From positions 558,001-622,000 of the forward strand of contig NZ_CP125640.1 of NCBI RefSeq assembly GCF_030053155.1: a stretch of 64,000 nucleotides of DNA, written 5' to 3'. The position numbers were made by a program, and so were the translations under genes. The notes under the pieces were generated by a model, which searched no databases, was not told the DNA's origin, and saw only the letters and a list, made by a program, of their open reading frames with translations. Each line of letters begins with the position of its first letter. Within the stretch, counting starts at the first letter, position 1. Positions 33,876 to 43,273 of the stretch are shown here, in pieces. Source of the stretch: Rhizobium sp. BT03 (GTDB lineage: Bacteria; Pseudomonadota; Alphaproteobacteria; Rhizobiales; Rhizobiaceae).

Positions 33876-35546
33876 TTACGCCGCTTCCGCGGCGGCGCCA
33901 TAGAGCGCGGTCTTGAAAGGCTGCGGTCCGACGCGGCGATAGGCGGCAAGGAAGATTTCGGACGGATCGAGGCGCAGGCCGAGATAGGTGTCGACGATCG
34001 TCTCGATCGCGTCCGTCACCCGGTCCGGCTCGAAGCCGCGGCCGATGATTTCACCGATCGAGGTATGTTCGTCGCCGGAGCCGCCAAGCGTGATCTGGTA
34101 GAGTTCGGCGCCCTTCTTCTCCACACCGAGCAGGCCGATATGGCCGACATGGTGATGGCCGCAGGCATTGATGCAGCCGGAGATCTTGATCTTCAGCTCG
34201 CCGATCTCGGCCTGGCGTTCGGCGCTGCCGAAGCGGCGGGAGATTTCCTGCGCCAGCGGAATGGAGCGCGCATTGGCGAGCGCGCAGTAATCCAGCCCGG
34301 GACAGGCAATGATATCGGTGATCAGGCCGGCATTGGCTTCGGCCAGATCGATGGCGACGAGACCGCGATAGACGGCTTCGAGATCGGCCAGCGCCACATG
34401 CGGCAGGATCAGGTTCTGCTCGTGGCTGACGCGGATTTCGTCGAAAGCATATTCCTCGGCGAGATCGGCGATCGCATCCATCTGCGCGTCGGTGGCGTCG
34501 CCCGGAATACCGCCGATCGGCTTCAACGAAATCGTCACCATGCCGTAATCGGGGTTCTTGTGCGGCTGCACATTCTGCTGGACCCAGCGGGCGAAAGCCG
34601 GATCGGCCTTCTTCCAGCGGGCGAGGTTTTCCCAGCCCTCGGCGCGCTGAGGCAGGTCAGGCAGCGCGAAATAGCTGGTGATCGCCTCGACATCCTGTTC
34701 CGGCAGTTTCAGCTCACTATCCCTGAGCGAGGCGAATTCGGCCTCCACCTGGCGCGTCAATTCCTCGGCGCCGGTTTCGTGCACCAGGATCTTGATGCGG
34801 GCCTTGTATTTGTTGTCGCGGCGGCCATGCAGATTGTACACGCGCACGATTGCCGTGGTGTAGGAGAGCAGATCCTCCTCGGGCAGGAAGTCGCGGATCA
34901 GCTTGGCGATCATCGGCGTGCGGCCCTGGCCCCCGCCCACATAGACGGCAAAGCCGATCTCGCCCTTGTCGTTCTTCTTCAGGTGCAAGCCGATATCATG
35001 GACCTGGATGGCGGCGCGGTCGCGCTCGGCGCCGGTGACGGCGATCTTGAACTTGCGCGGCAGGAAGGAGAATTCCGGATGGACCGACGACCACTGGCGG
35101 AGGATTTCGGCATAAGGCCTGGGATCGGCAATCTCGTCGGCGGCTGCACCGGCGAAGTGATCGGCGGTCACGTTTCTGATGCAGTTGCCCGAGGTCTGCA
35201 GCGCATGCATCTCGACGCTGGCAAGATCGGCGAGCGCATCGGGGATTTCCGACAGCTTCGGCCAGTTGAACTGCAGGTTCTGGCGCGTGGTGAAATGGCC
35301 ATAACCGCGGTCATAGGTGCGGGCGATATGGGCGAGCATACGCATCTGGCGCGCGCTCAGCGTGCCATAGGGAATGGCGATGCGCAGCATATAGGCATGA
35401 AGCTGCAGGTAGACGCCGTTCATCAGGCGCAGCGGCTTGAACGCATCCTCGGCAAGCTCGCCGGCAAGGCGGCGCTGAACCTGGTCGCGGAACTGCTCGA
35501 CACGCTCGCTGACAAAGGCATGGTCAAATTCGTCGTAACGGTACAT
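33876..35546 (-). CDS. cysI: Sulfite reductase hemoprotein subunit (CysI type)
   Basis: Siroheme/4Fe-4S enzyme of 556 aa reducing sulfite to sulfide for cysteine synthesis. The duplicated ferredoxin-like halves start with LRIAIPYGTLSARQMRML and TTRQNLQFNWPK. The four cluster cysteines are in IACPGLDYCALANARS near residue 415 and KISGCINACGHHHVGHIG near 455. GAGGAAG precedes the ATG. The cluster cysG-DUF2849-cysI-DUF934 supports sulfite rather than nitrite as substrate. Confidence 0.92.
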   Translation of the reverse strand: MYRYDEFDHAFVSERVEQFRDQVQRRLAGELAEDAFKPLRLMNGVYLQLHAYMLRIAIPYGTLSARQMRMLAHIARTYDRGYGHFTTRQNLQFNWPKLSEIPDALADLASVEMHALQTSGNCIRNVTADHFAGAAADEIADPRPYAEILRQWSSVHPEFSFLPRKFKIAVTGAERDRAAIQVHDIGLHLKKNDKGEIGFAVYVGGGQGRTPMIAKLIRDFLPEEDLLSYTTAIVRVYNLHGRRDNKYKARIKILVHETGAEELTRQVEAEFASLRDSELKLPEQDVEAITSYFALPDLPQRAEGWENLARWKKADPAFARWVQQNVQPHKNPDYGMVTISLKPIGGIPGDATDAQMDAIADLAEEYAFDEIRVSHEQNLILPHVALADLEAVYRGLVAIDLAEANAGLITDIIACPGLDYCALANARSIPLAQEISRRFGSAERQAEIGELKIKISGCINACGHHHVGHIGLLGVEKKGAELYQITLGGSGDEHTSIGEIIGRGFEPDRVTDAIETIVDTYLGLRLDPSEIFLAAYRRVGPQPFKTALYGAAAEAA

Positions 35547-35554
35547 CGTCTTCC

Positions 35555-35869
35555 TCAGACTGCAATGAATTCGGGATCGGCCGGAGCGTAGCCCGGTGCA
35601 TATTCCATGGTCGGACCTTGCGCACGGATGCGCTCACGAAGGCGAAGCGGCCAGAGAATACCGTCGGTTTCCTGAACGTCGACGACGGCGACGTCAACCA
35701 CCTCGTTGTCGGCATAGGACTTCTTGCCGATCGCCTCCAGCGCTTCGACGGCTTCGTTATGACGGGCAACAAGCGCCTCCTGCAGCGAGGTGGACCACTT
35801 GCCGTTCGCATCCAGCCAGACGGCAATGCCGTCCGTCAGCCGGTTGGCCGTCAGAACCTTGTCTACCAT
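35555..35869 (-). CDS. DUF2849 protein of the sulfite-reduction cluster
   Basis: Protein of 104 aa. VLTANRLTDGIAVWLDANGK, VDVQETDGILWPLRLRERIR and a C-terminal APGYAPADPEF identify DUF2849, found almost only between cysG and cysI in alphaproteobacteria. Its ribosome site AAGGAG overlaps the last codons of cysG, 2 bp before the start region, so the two are translationally coupled. Role unknown, presumably in sulfite reduction. Confidence 0.88.
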   Translation of the reverse strand: MVDKVLTANRLTDGIAVWLDANGKWSTSLQEALVARHNEAVEALEAIGKKSYADNEVVDVAVVDVQETDGILWPLRLRERIRAQGPTMEYAPGYAPADPEFIAV

Positions 35870-35871
35870 AT

Positions 35872-37311
35872 TCAGCTCCTTGCAAGTTCCTCGAGCCGGG
35901 CGTTCGCACGCACCAGCGGCTCGGACAGTTCGAAATTGGCGCCGGCAACCGCATCGCCGATAATGACCATGACCGGTCCCGTCAACTCGTCACGGTGCTG
36001 CAGATCGGGAAGATCGGCAAGCGTGCCATGCAGCAGACGGCGCTCCGCGCGGCTGGCATTTTCGATAACGGCGACTGTGGTCTCGGAGGGAATGCCGGCC
36101 TGCATCAGCCGCTCGGCGACCGAGGCGGCAACCGTGCGGCCCATATAGACGGCGATCGTCGCGCCCGAGACGGCAAGGCTTGCCCAATCGGGCAGCACGT
36201 CGCCGGTGAGATCATGGCCCGTGGTGAAGACGAGCGAGGAGGCAACGCCGCGCAGCGTCAGCGGCAGCTCGAAATCGGCAGCGGCGGCGAAAGCCGAGGT
36301 GATGCCGGGCACGACCTCATAGGTGATGCCGGCAGCGCGCAATGCGGCCATCTCTTCGCCTGCCCGGCCATAGACCAGCGGATCGCCTGATTTCAGGCGG
36401 ACGACGCGTTTGCCCTGGCGGCCGAGGTCGACGAGGAGGTCGTTGATCTCTTCCTGCGATTTCGAATGGCAGCCCTTGCGCTTGCCGACGGAAAGCCGCT
36501 CGGCGTCGCGCCGGCCCATATCGACGATCGCCTGCGGCACGAGCGCATCGAAGACGATGACATCGGCTTCCATCATGACCCGCTGGGCGCGCAGCGTCAG
36601 CAGATCCTCGGCGCCCGGGCCGGCGCCGACCAGCCAGACGTGGCCGGCGACTTTGTCCATCGACCCCAATAGCCGGTCGGCGGCGTGGCGGGCCTGCGGC
36701 AGGTTGCCGTTGGCGACCGCATCGGCAACGGAACCGGAGAAGAAACGGCGCCAGAAGACCCGGCGGGAGACGCCTCTGGGGATCAGTTGGTCGACGGCCT
36801 TGCGGTAGCTCGTTGCCAGCCCGGCAAGGCGGCCGAGCGAGGGCGAAAGAAGCTGGTCGATCTGCGCCCGGATCATCTGCGCCAAAACTGGCCCTGCCCC
36901 TTCGGTGCCGATCGCTACAGCGACCGGGGCGCGATTGACCAGCGCCGGGGTGAAGAAATCGCAGTAATCGGGCTGATCGACGGCATTGGCCGGAATTCGG
37001 GCGGCGCGGGCGGCATCGACGATCTCGCGATCCTCGGCTTCATCGCCGGTGGCGGCGAAAACCAGTGCCGAATCCGCGACCTGCTCGGCGGAAAAGCCGG
37101 CGCGTACGGTCTCGATGCGGTTGGCAATCAGGAAGGCGTGATAATCGGCTTCCGGCCTGTCGGCATAGGCAACGATCCGCGCCCGCGTGTTGAGCAGCAG
37201 CCGCACCTTGGCGAAAGCCTCGTCGCCATTGCCGAAGACACCCGTCTTCTGGCCTTCCACGCGAAAGAAGGCTGGAAATACCGAAAGCTGCTCAGTCTTG
37301 GGAGACATCAT
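35872..37311 (-). CDS. cysG: Siroheme synthase (CysG, trifunctional)
   Basis: Protein of 479 aa. The N-terminal part is the precorrin-2 dehydrogenase/ferrochelatase domain (AFFRVEGQKTGVFGNGDEAF, VDQPDYCDFFTP). The C-terminal half is the SAM-dependent uroporphyrinogen III methyltransferase (VWLVGAGPGAEDLLTLRAQR, VVRLKSGDPLVYGRAGEE, VVPGITSAFAAAADFELPLT). It supplies siroheme to the neighbouring sulfite reductase. Start is ATG 37311 or 37308; longer frames have no ribosome site. First gene of the leftward sulfur operon. Confidence 0.92.
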   Translation of the reverse strand: MMSPKTEQLSVFPAFFRVEGQKTGVFGNGDEAFAKVRLLLNTRARIVAYADRPEADYHAFLIANRIETVRAGFSAEQVADSALVFAATGDEAEDREIVDAARAARIPANAVDQPDYCDFFTPALVNRAPVAVAIGTEGAGPVLAQMIRAQIDQLLSPSLGRLAGLATSYRKAVDQLIPRGVSRRVFWRRFFSGSVADAVANGNLPQARHAADRLLGSMDKVAGHVWLVGAGPGAEDLLTLRAQRVMMEADVIVFDALVPQAIVDMGRRDAERLSVGKRKGCHSKSQEEINDLLVDLGRQGKRVVRLKSGDPLVYGRAGEEMAALRAAGITYEVVPGITSAFAAAADFELPLTLRGVASSLVFTTGHDLTGDVLPDWASLAVSGATIAVYMGRTVAASVAERLMQAGIPSETTVAVIENASRAERRLLHGTLADLPDLQHRDELTGPVMVIIGDAVAGANFELSEPLVRANARLEELARS

Positions 37312-37574
37312 CAATCCACTTCGAAGTTGCCAGAATATGCCCGTGATCGACAAGGGATTGAAGGAACAGAAATTCGAAAGCCCCAGCAAGCGCGTATTCT
37401 TTTGCTCGCGTCGTCGGCGATTTGAGAAAAGTCACCCGTGCTGACGAAAACCACCTGATCCCACTCTCTTTGCTGCAGCGCAGTATAAAGCCTGTGACAA
37501 ACGGCGTCCACCGGCGTTTGTCGCATTTCGCTCGCGCCGCCAAGACGATAGACTGAGGGAAACCGGAGACGCCA

Positions 37575-38162
37575 ATGCCTGACAAGACCATCGCCGCCCG
37601 CCTGCTTTCGGTCATCGAGAACGATATCCTGCCGCTGACCGAGCACGGCGTTTCCTTGGGCAACAAGGTGTTCGGCGCGGCGATCCTGCGCAAATCCGAT
37701 CTATCGCTCGTCGTCGCCGAGACCAATAACGAGTTGGAGAACCCGCTCTGGCACGGCGAGGTGCATACGCTGAAGCGCTTCTACGAACTCGGCGAGAAGC
37801 CGGCGACCAAGGATCTGATCTTCCTGTCGACGCACGAACCCTGCACCATGTGCATGTCGGCGATCACCTGGGCGGGCTTCGACAATTTCTATTATTTCTT
37901 CAGCCATGAGGATTCCCGCGATGCCTTCGCCATTCCGCACGACCTGAAGATCCTCAAGGAGGTCTTCGGACTTGAACCCGGCGGCTATCGCAGGCAAAAC
38001 GGCTTCTGGAATAGCTTTGCCATCGCCGATCTCGTCGAGACCGAAGAGGCTCAGCCGAAGACCGCGCTCACGGCGCAGACCGCCCGCATCAAGGCCCGCT
38101 ACGACGCGCTTTCCACGACCTACCAGTCGTCGAAGAGCACCAACGATATTCCCCTTAACTGA
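37575..38162 (+). CDS. Cytidine/deoxycytidylate deaminase-family protein
   Basis: Zinc deaminase of 195 aa. The catalytic zinc motif is split in the usual way: NPLWHGEVHTLKRFY near residue 56 (His and proton-shuttling Glu) and STHEPCTMCMSAITWAG near residue 86 (two Cys). The C-terminal extension is charged and not assigned. It might act on nucleosides, guanine or tRNA; the sequence does not decide. CGGAGA precedes the ATG. It is divergent from cysG and 21 bp upstream of mazG. Confidence 0.82.
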   Translation: MPDKTIAARLLSVIENDILPLTEHGVSLGNKVFGAAILRKSDLSLVVAETNNELENPLWHGEVHTLKRFYELGEKPATKDLIFLSTHEPCTMCMSAITWAGFDNFYYFFSHEDSRDAFAIPHDLKILKEVFGLEPGGYRRQNGFWNSFAIADLVETEEAQPKTALTAQTARIKARYDALSTTYQSSKSTNDIPLN

Positions 38163-38183
38163 GTCCCGCTCAACTGAGGCACC

Positions 38184-39029
38184 ATGGAACCTTCCAAAGA
38201 TATTTCCCGGCTGATCGAGATCATGGCGGCGCTACGCCATCCCGAAACCGGCTGCCCCTGGGACATCGAGCAGAATTTTCAGACGATCAAACCCTATACG
38301 ATCGAGGAAGCCTATGAGGTCTCCGACGCGATCGAGCGCGGCGATATGGACGATCTCTGCGACGAGCTGGGCGACCTGCTGCTGCAGGTGGTATTCCATG
38401 CCCGCATGGCCGAGGAGGCCGGCGAATTCTCCTTCGGCGACGTCGTCAACGCCATCACCACCAAGATGATCCGCCGCCACCCGCATGTCTTCGCCCGCTC
38501 GGCAGCCGACACACCGGACGCGGTGAAGATCCAGTGGGACGAAATCAAGCAGGCGGAAAAACGCGATCGCGCCGAGCGCCGGGCAAGGCGCGGGATTACC
38601 GAGGATTTCAAGGGCGGCTTCCTGGGATCGGTGCAGCGCAGCTTTCCGGCTTTGACGGAAGCGCTGAAGCTGCAGGAACGCGCCGCCAAGGTCGGTTTCG
38701 ACTGGTCGGCGCCCGAGCCGATCCTCGACAAGATCGAGGAAGAGATTGATGAGCTGCGGGTGGCGCTGAGAGACGGTGATCGGGCAAAAGTCAGCGACGA
38801 ACTCGGCGACCTGATCTTTGCGGTGGTCAATATCGGCCGGCATGTGAAGGCCGATCCAGAACAGTCGCTGCGCGGAACGAATACGAAATTCCGGCGTCGT
38901 TTCAATCACATCGAGAATGTTCTTGATGCAGCAGGCGAGACACTGGAAGCGGCCAGCCTGGAGCGGATGGAGGAGATCTGGCAGGCGGCGAAGGCGATTG
39001 AGCGGGCTGTGATCTCGGGCGCTGAGTGA
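38184..39029 (+). CDS. mazG: Nucleoside triphosphate pyrophosphohydrolase MazG
   Basis: Protein of 281 aa. HPETGCPWDIEQNFQTIKPY followed by TIEEAYEVSDAIERGD and DELGDLLLQVVFHARMAEE form the first MazG domain; a second copy is visible as EIDELRVALRDGDRAKVSDE with LGDLIFAVVNIGRHV. MazG removes aberrant NTPs. GAGG precedes the ATG. It is convergent with hflX, separated by a hairpin pair. Confidence 0.93.
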   Translation: MEPSKDISRLIEIMAALRHPETGCPWDIEQNFQTIKPYTIEEAYEVSDAIERGDMDDLCDELGDLLLQVVFHARMAEEAGEFSFGDVVNAITTKMIRRHPHVFARSAADTPDAVKIQWDEIKQAEKRDRAERRARRGITEDFKGGFLGSVQRSFPALTEALKLQERAAKVGFDWSAPEPILDKIEEEIDELRVALRDGDRAKVSDELGDLIFAVVNIGRHVKADPEQSLRGTNTKFRRRFNHIENVLDAAGETLEAASLERMEEIWQAAKAIERAVISGAE

Positions 39030-39096
39030 GCACTCGGCGGCATCGCCTCTCGGCCCATCTGACACGGGATATTCACTTGCTTTGAAAAAAGTGATT

Positions 39097-39144
39097 CACC
39101 GCGCAGACGCGCGGTGGCTGGATTCCTGTGACAGGCACAGGAAT
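39097..39144. terminator. Two tandem hairpins between convergent mazG and hflX
   Basis: CACCGCGC-AGAC-GCGCGGTG (39097-39116) and ATTCCTGTG-ACAGG-CACAGGAAT (39122-39144) are perfect stems of 8 and 9 bp. They sit at the convergence point, so both genes could terminate here. No long T-run follows, so a Rho-assisted or repeat-derived element is possible. Confidence 0.6.
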
Positions 39145-39223
39145 GAGGGAGGGTGAGTTTGGCGCCTTCCAAGTCCTTGAGCGCGAACGATTCAGTGGCT
39201 GGAGCCCAGAGAGAATAGGTGCC

Positions 39224-40549
39224 CTACCGCTCCCAATCTTCCTTCGAAGCCTTCGGCCCATTGCCGATGCGGCGTTCTAGTTCGGTGGCTTCGGTTTCGG
39301 AGAGGCGCAGATCGAGCGTGATCGAGCCGTCTTCATTGTCCTCGCGGCCGTCGACGATCGCGTGGTCGTAGAGCCAGGGCAGCAGCGCCAGCTTGTCAAC
39401 GGGAAGGCGGACGGTGGTTTCGGTCATAACGCCGGAGAGCCTGCGGCTGATCTCGTCCATCAGCGTGTCGACGCCCTCGCCGCTGACGGCCGAGACTGCG
39501 ACGACGTTGCTGGCGCCTATTGATTTCTGCACCATGGCGTCGTGGACCTCGGGCTCCAGCCGGTCGATCTTGTTCCAGACCTCGATCAGCCGCTTGCCGG
39601 CTTCGGCCTCGTCGATGCCGAGGTCGCCGAGAATGCGCATGACGTCGGAGCTCTGCGCCTGGTTGTCTGGATCGGACATATCGCGGACATGCAGGATGAG
39701 ATCGGCTTCCAGCACCTCTTCCAGCGTCGCCCGGAAGGCGGCGACCAGATGAGTCGGCAGGTCGGAGATAAAGCCGACGGTGTCGGACAGGATGACGGTG
39801 CGGCCATGCGGCAACTTCATTCGGCGCAGCGTCGGGTCGAGCGTGGCAAAGAGCATGTCTTCGGCCAGCACGCCGGCGCCGGTGATGCGGTTGAACAGCG
39901 TCGACTTGCCGGCATTGGTATAACCGACGAGCGCCACGATCGGGTGCGGCACCTTGCGGCGCTTGGCGCGGTGGAGCTGACGGGTGCGCACGACCTGTTC
40001 CAGCTCGCGTTCGAGCTTGATGATGCGGTCCTGAAGCAACCGCCGGTCGGCTTCGATCTGGGTTTCGCCGGGGCCGCCCATGAAGCCGCCGCCGCCGCGC
40101 TGGCGTTCAAGGTGGGTCCAGCTTCTAACCAGCCGGCCCTTCTGGTAATTCAGATGGGCGAGATCGACCTGCAGCGTGCCTTCCTTGGTGGAGGCGCGGC
40201 GGCCGAAGATTTCGAGGATGAGGCCCGTCCGGTCGATGACCTTGGCGTTCCATTCCTTTTCGAGATTGCGCTGCTGCACCGGGGTCAGCGGGTGATCGAC
40301 GATGACGAGACCGGAATCGCGCTCGTCGAGCAGCGCCTTTATTTCCTCGATCTTGCCGGTACCGAGCAATGTCGCCGGTCGCGGGTCGTTGACCGGCACG
40401 ATCGAGCCGCTGACGACGTCGAGGTCGATCGCCTGGGCAAGGCCCGTCGCCTCTTCGAGGCGGCTTTCCGGCGTGCGGGTCGAGGCCGATTCGGTCTGAC
40501 CGCCGCGGCTGCGCGATTTCAGAACCGGCACGACGACGGTCGCGCGCAT
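39224..40549 (-). CDS. hflX: Ribosome-associated GTPase HflX
   Basis: GTPase of 441 aa. The HflX N-terminal domain (LLGTGKIEEIKALLDERD, LTPVQQRNLEKEW) is followed by the glycine-rich linker (RGGGGFMGGPGETQIE) and a G domain with ALVGYTNAGKSTLFNRIT (Walker A), a DTVGF switch II and a NKID specificity motif. It splits stalled or hibernating ribosomes. An AGGGA site lies before ATG 40549; no in-frame ATG lies further upstream. It follows hfq, the common proteobacterial order. Confidence 0.93.
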   Translation of the reverse strand: MRATVVVPVLKSRSRGGQTESASTRTPESRLEEATGLAQAIDLDVVSGSIVPVNDPRPATLLGTGKIEEIKALLDERDSGLVIVDHPLTPVQQRNLEKEWNAKVIDRTGLILEIFGRRASTKEGTLQVDLAHLNYQKGRLVRSWTHLERQRGGGGFMGGPGETQIEADRRLLQDRIIKLERELEQVVRTRQLHRAKRRKVPHPIVALVGYTNAGKSTLFNRITGAGVLAEDMLFATLDPTLRRMKLPHGRTVILSDTVGFISDLPTHLVAAFRATLEEVLEADLILHVRDMSDPDNQAQSSDVMRILGDLGIDEAEAGKRLIEVWNKIDRLEPEVHDAMVQKSIGASNVVAVSAVSGEGVDTLMDEISRRLSGVMTETTVRLPVDKLALLPWLYDHAIVDGREDNEDGSITLDLRLSETEATELERRIGNGPKASKEDWER

Positions 40550-40626
40550 GTCGTCCCTGTGCTTGGCGGCCTCAGGGATGATCGAATCGTTCTTGGTATC
40601 GCGTGTCGAAATGACGGCTGATCCTG

Positions 40627-40869
40627 TTAGGACGCTGCTTCTTCGCTCTCGAACATCTGCATGGGCTGGCCCGGCATGATCGTCGAGATCGCATGCTTAT
40701 ACACGAGCTGCGAATGGCCGTCACGGCGAAGAAGAACACAGAAATTGTCAAAAGACGTAACAACGCCCGTGAGTTTCACGCCGTTGATCAAAAAGATCGT
40801 CAGGGAAATCTTTTGCTTGCGAACAGTATTAAGAAATAGATCCTGAAGATTCTGAGAACGTTCCGCCAT
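40627..40869 (-). CDS. hfq: RNA chaperone Hfq
   Basis: Protein of 80 aa. The two Sm motifs are clear: [20 protein letters not shown] with [11 protein letters not shown], and [12 protein letters not shown] with the YKHA RNA-binding signature. ATG 40869 gives the standard N-terminus [18 protein letters not shown]. Hexameric sRNA-mRNA annealer; in rhizobia it also supports nitrogen-fixation gene control. It lies downstream of the aminotransferase and upstream of hflX, 77 bp apart. Confidence 0.97.
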
Positions 40870-40980
40870 CGCGCCGCTTCTTTCTTTATTGCCGACCTGA
40901 GCTGGCCGGTGGAGTATCAATCAACCTCACCATGAAAGACCGGTGGCACCCTCATTCCACCCGTCCAGCAAATCTTGGTA

Positions 40981-41844
40981 TCAAATCGCAATCTTTTCCG
41001 CAACGTCGAAAAAGGCTTCGCGGACTTTCTGCGAAACGCTGCCCGGATGACCGTTGGCGATCGTCTGGTCATCGACGGAAACGACCGGAAAACAAATACT
41101 TGTGGCTGCGGTGAGGAAGACCTCGCGGGCCGCGAGCATCTCGGAAACCGAGAAATTCCGCTCGGCGATTTCAAGGCCGAGCTTGGCTGCGACATCTATT
41201 AAGGTGGTGCGGGTAATGCCGCGCAGGATGCCGTGTTCGGCCGGCCGCGTCACCAGCATTCCCTCGGAATCGACGATCCAGATATTGGTCGCGGCCCCTT
41301 CCTTCACCATGCCGTCGGCGTCGACATAGATCGCTTCCTGGGCGCCGGCCTCCTTGGCCTGCTGGCGGGCCATGGCATTCGGCAGCAGGCCGACGGATTT
41401 GATGTCGACGCGGTCCCAGCGATTGTCGGTAACGGTGATCGCCCTGATGCCGTTGGCATTCTTGGCGGCGATGATTTTGGGATCGGTGCTCTTGGCGGTG
41501 ATGACAAGCGACGGCGGCGTGCCCTCGGCCGGAAAGACATGATCGCGGCGCGCCACGCCGCGCGTCACCTGCATATAGAAAAGCCCGTTGCGGACGTGGT
41601 TGCGGCGCAGAGTCTCGCGGATGACCTGCGTCAGCGCCGCCCGGCTCATCGGCCAGGCGATGCTGAGCTCACCGAGCGAACGGTCGAGACGGTTCAGATG
41701 GCGCGTGAGGTCGACGATATAGCCGTGACGTACCTCGCAAACCTCGTAGACGCCATCGGCGAACTGGTAGCCGCGGTCCTCGATATGGACGCTCGCATCG
41801 GAATGCTTGACGTAACGGCCATTCACATAGGCAATTCTCGGCAT
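40981..41844 (-). CDS. D-amino acid aminotransferase-like protein (PLP class IV)
   Basis: PLP enzyme of 287 aa. Fold-type IV signs: RIAYVNGRYVKHSDASVHIE and DRGYQFADGVYEVCEV at the N-terminus, the Lys-bearing SVGLLPNAMARQQAKEAGAQ near residue 150, and MVKEGAATNIWIV near 180. These fit D-alanine aminotransferase or 4-amino-4-deoxychorismate-lyase-like members; D-amino acid aminotransferase is the common name for this ntrX-adjacent gene. It lies 64 bp after ntrX. Confidence 0.88.
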   Translation of the reverse strand: MPRIAYVNGRYVKHSDASVHIEDRGYQFADGVYEVCEVRHGYIVDLTRHLNRLDRSLGELSIAWPMSRAALTQVIRETLRRNHVRNGLFYMQVTRGVARRDHVFPAEGTPPSLVITAKSTDPKIIAAKNANGIRAITVTDNRWDRVDIKSVGLLPNAMARQQAKEAGAQEAIYVDADGMVKEGAATNIWIVDSEGMLVTRPAEHGILRGITRTTLIDVAAKLGLEIAERNFSVSEMLAAREVFLTAATSICFPVVSVDDQTIANGHPGSVSQKVREAFFDVAEKIAI

Positions 41845-41908
41845 GGGAAACCTGGTCTTGCAGAAAGCTATAAGGAAATGCGGCGCGGCAATGGCCGCGC
41901 CGGAAAGA

Positions 41909-43273
41909 TCAGACGCCGAGCGACTTCAGCTTGCGGTGCAGCGCCGAACGCTCCATGCCGACGAATTCGGCAGTGCGTGAGATATTGCCGCCGAAGCGGT
42001 TGATCTGGGCGATCAGATAATCCTTCTCGAACATCTCGCGGGCTTCGCGCAGCGGCAGCGTCATGATGTGATAATCGTTCTTGGCCGACACCTTCGGCAG
42101 CATGTCGCCGAGATCGGTCGGCAGCATGTCGGCGGTGATCGGCGCGTCCGGGCCGTCGGTACGGGCAAGGATCATCAGCCGCTCGATATTGTTGCGCAGC
42201 TGGCGGATGTTGCCGGGCCAATCATGCGCCTGCAGCACCGCCATGGCGTCGTCGCCGATGCGGCGCGGGCGAATGCCGGCCTGCTCGGAAATCTGGCGCA
42301 TCAGCTGATCGACGAGGAAGGGGATGTCCTCGCGCCGCTCGGCCAGCGCCGGCACCCGCACCGGCACGACGGCCAGGCGATGATAGAGATCCTCGCGGAA
42401 CCATCCCTCGGTGATACGGCTTTCGAGGTTATAGGCGGTCGAAGAGATGATGCGGACATCGACCTTGACGCGCTTGGAGCCGCCGACGCGCTCGAACTGC
42501 TGATCGACCAGCACGCGCAGGATCTTGTTCTGCGTTTCGCGCGGCATCTCGCCGACCTCGTCGAGATAGAGGATGCCGCGATGGGCTTCCTCGAGCGCGC
42601 CGATCTTACGCGCCTGGCCGGGCGTGCCCTCGGTACCGAACAGCGCCACCTCCATACGATCGGGCGTGATGTTGGCGGCGTTGATCGCCACGAAGGGGCC
42701 GTTAGCGCGGGTCGACTTCTTGTGGATCATCCGCGCCACCAGCTCCTTGCCGGAGCCGGATGCGCCGAGGATCATGATGCGGCTGTTGGTCGGCGAGACC
42801 TTCTCGATGGTCTGGCGCAGCTGCGACACGGCGACCGAGGTGCCGATCAGCTCCAGCGCGTCGCCGGTGCGGCGCTTCAGTTCGGAGACCTCGCGCTTCA
42901 GCTTGGAATTCTCCAGCGCCCGTTCGGCGATCAGGATCAGCCGGTCGGCCTTGAAAGGCTTTTCGATGAAATCGAACGCGCCGCGCTTGATCGCCGAGAC
43001 GGCGGTCTCGATGTTGCCATGGCCCGAGATCATCACCACCGGCAGATCCGGATGGCGGGTCTTGATCTCGTCAAGCAGCGAAAGACCGTCGAGCTTGCTG
43101 CCCTGCATCCAGATATCGAGGAAGATCAGCCGCGGCACCCGGTCTGATATTGCCGCCAGCGCACTGTCGCTGTCATGGGCCGTGCGCGTCTCGTGTCCCT
43201 CATCCGAGAGAATGCCGGAAACGATCTCGCGAATATCGTGCTCGTCGTCGACGACGAGAATATCAGAGGCCAT
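41909..43273 (-). CDS. ntrX: Nitrogen assimilation response regulator NtrX
   Basis: Regulator of 454 aa. Receiver domain with ILVVDDEHDIREIV and the phospho-acceptor Asp in LIFLDIWMQGS; AAA+ domain with [17 protein letters not shown] (Walker A) and YLDEVGEMP (Walker B); C-terminal Fis-type HTH (GGNISRTAEFVGMERSALHR). The sigma-54 contact loop GAFTGA of NtrC is absent here; the segment reads GTEGTPGQARKIGALE, as usual for NtrX. Start ATG 43273 has AAGGA upstream; the gene overlaps ntrY by 11 bp. Confidence 0.95.
   Translation of the reverse strand: MASDILVVDDEHDIREIVSGILSDEGHETRTAHDSDSALAAISDRVPRLIFLDIWMQGSKLDGLSLLDEIKTRHPDLPVVMISGHGNIETAVSAIKRGAFDFIEKPFKADRLILIAERALENSKLKREVSELKRRTGDALELIGTSVAVSQLRQTIEKVSPTNSRIMILGASGSGKELVARMIHKKSTRANGPFVAINAANITPDRMEVALFGTEGTPGQARKIGALEEAHRGILYLDEVGEMPRETQNKILRVLVDQQFERVGGSKRVKVDVRIISSTAYNLESRITEGWFREDLYHRLAVVPVRVPALAERREDIPFLVDQLMRQISEQAGIRPRRIGDDAMAVLQAHDWPGNIRQLRNNIERLMILARTDGPDAPITADMLPTDLGDMLPKVSAKNDYHIMTLPLREAREMFEKDYLIAQINRFGGNISRTAEFVGMERSALHRKLKSLGV

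Noticed and set aside
33702..35591. 629-codon plus-strand frame opposite cysI
   Set aside because: Antisense shadow of sulfite reductase; no start signal and no recognisable domain.
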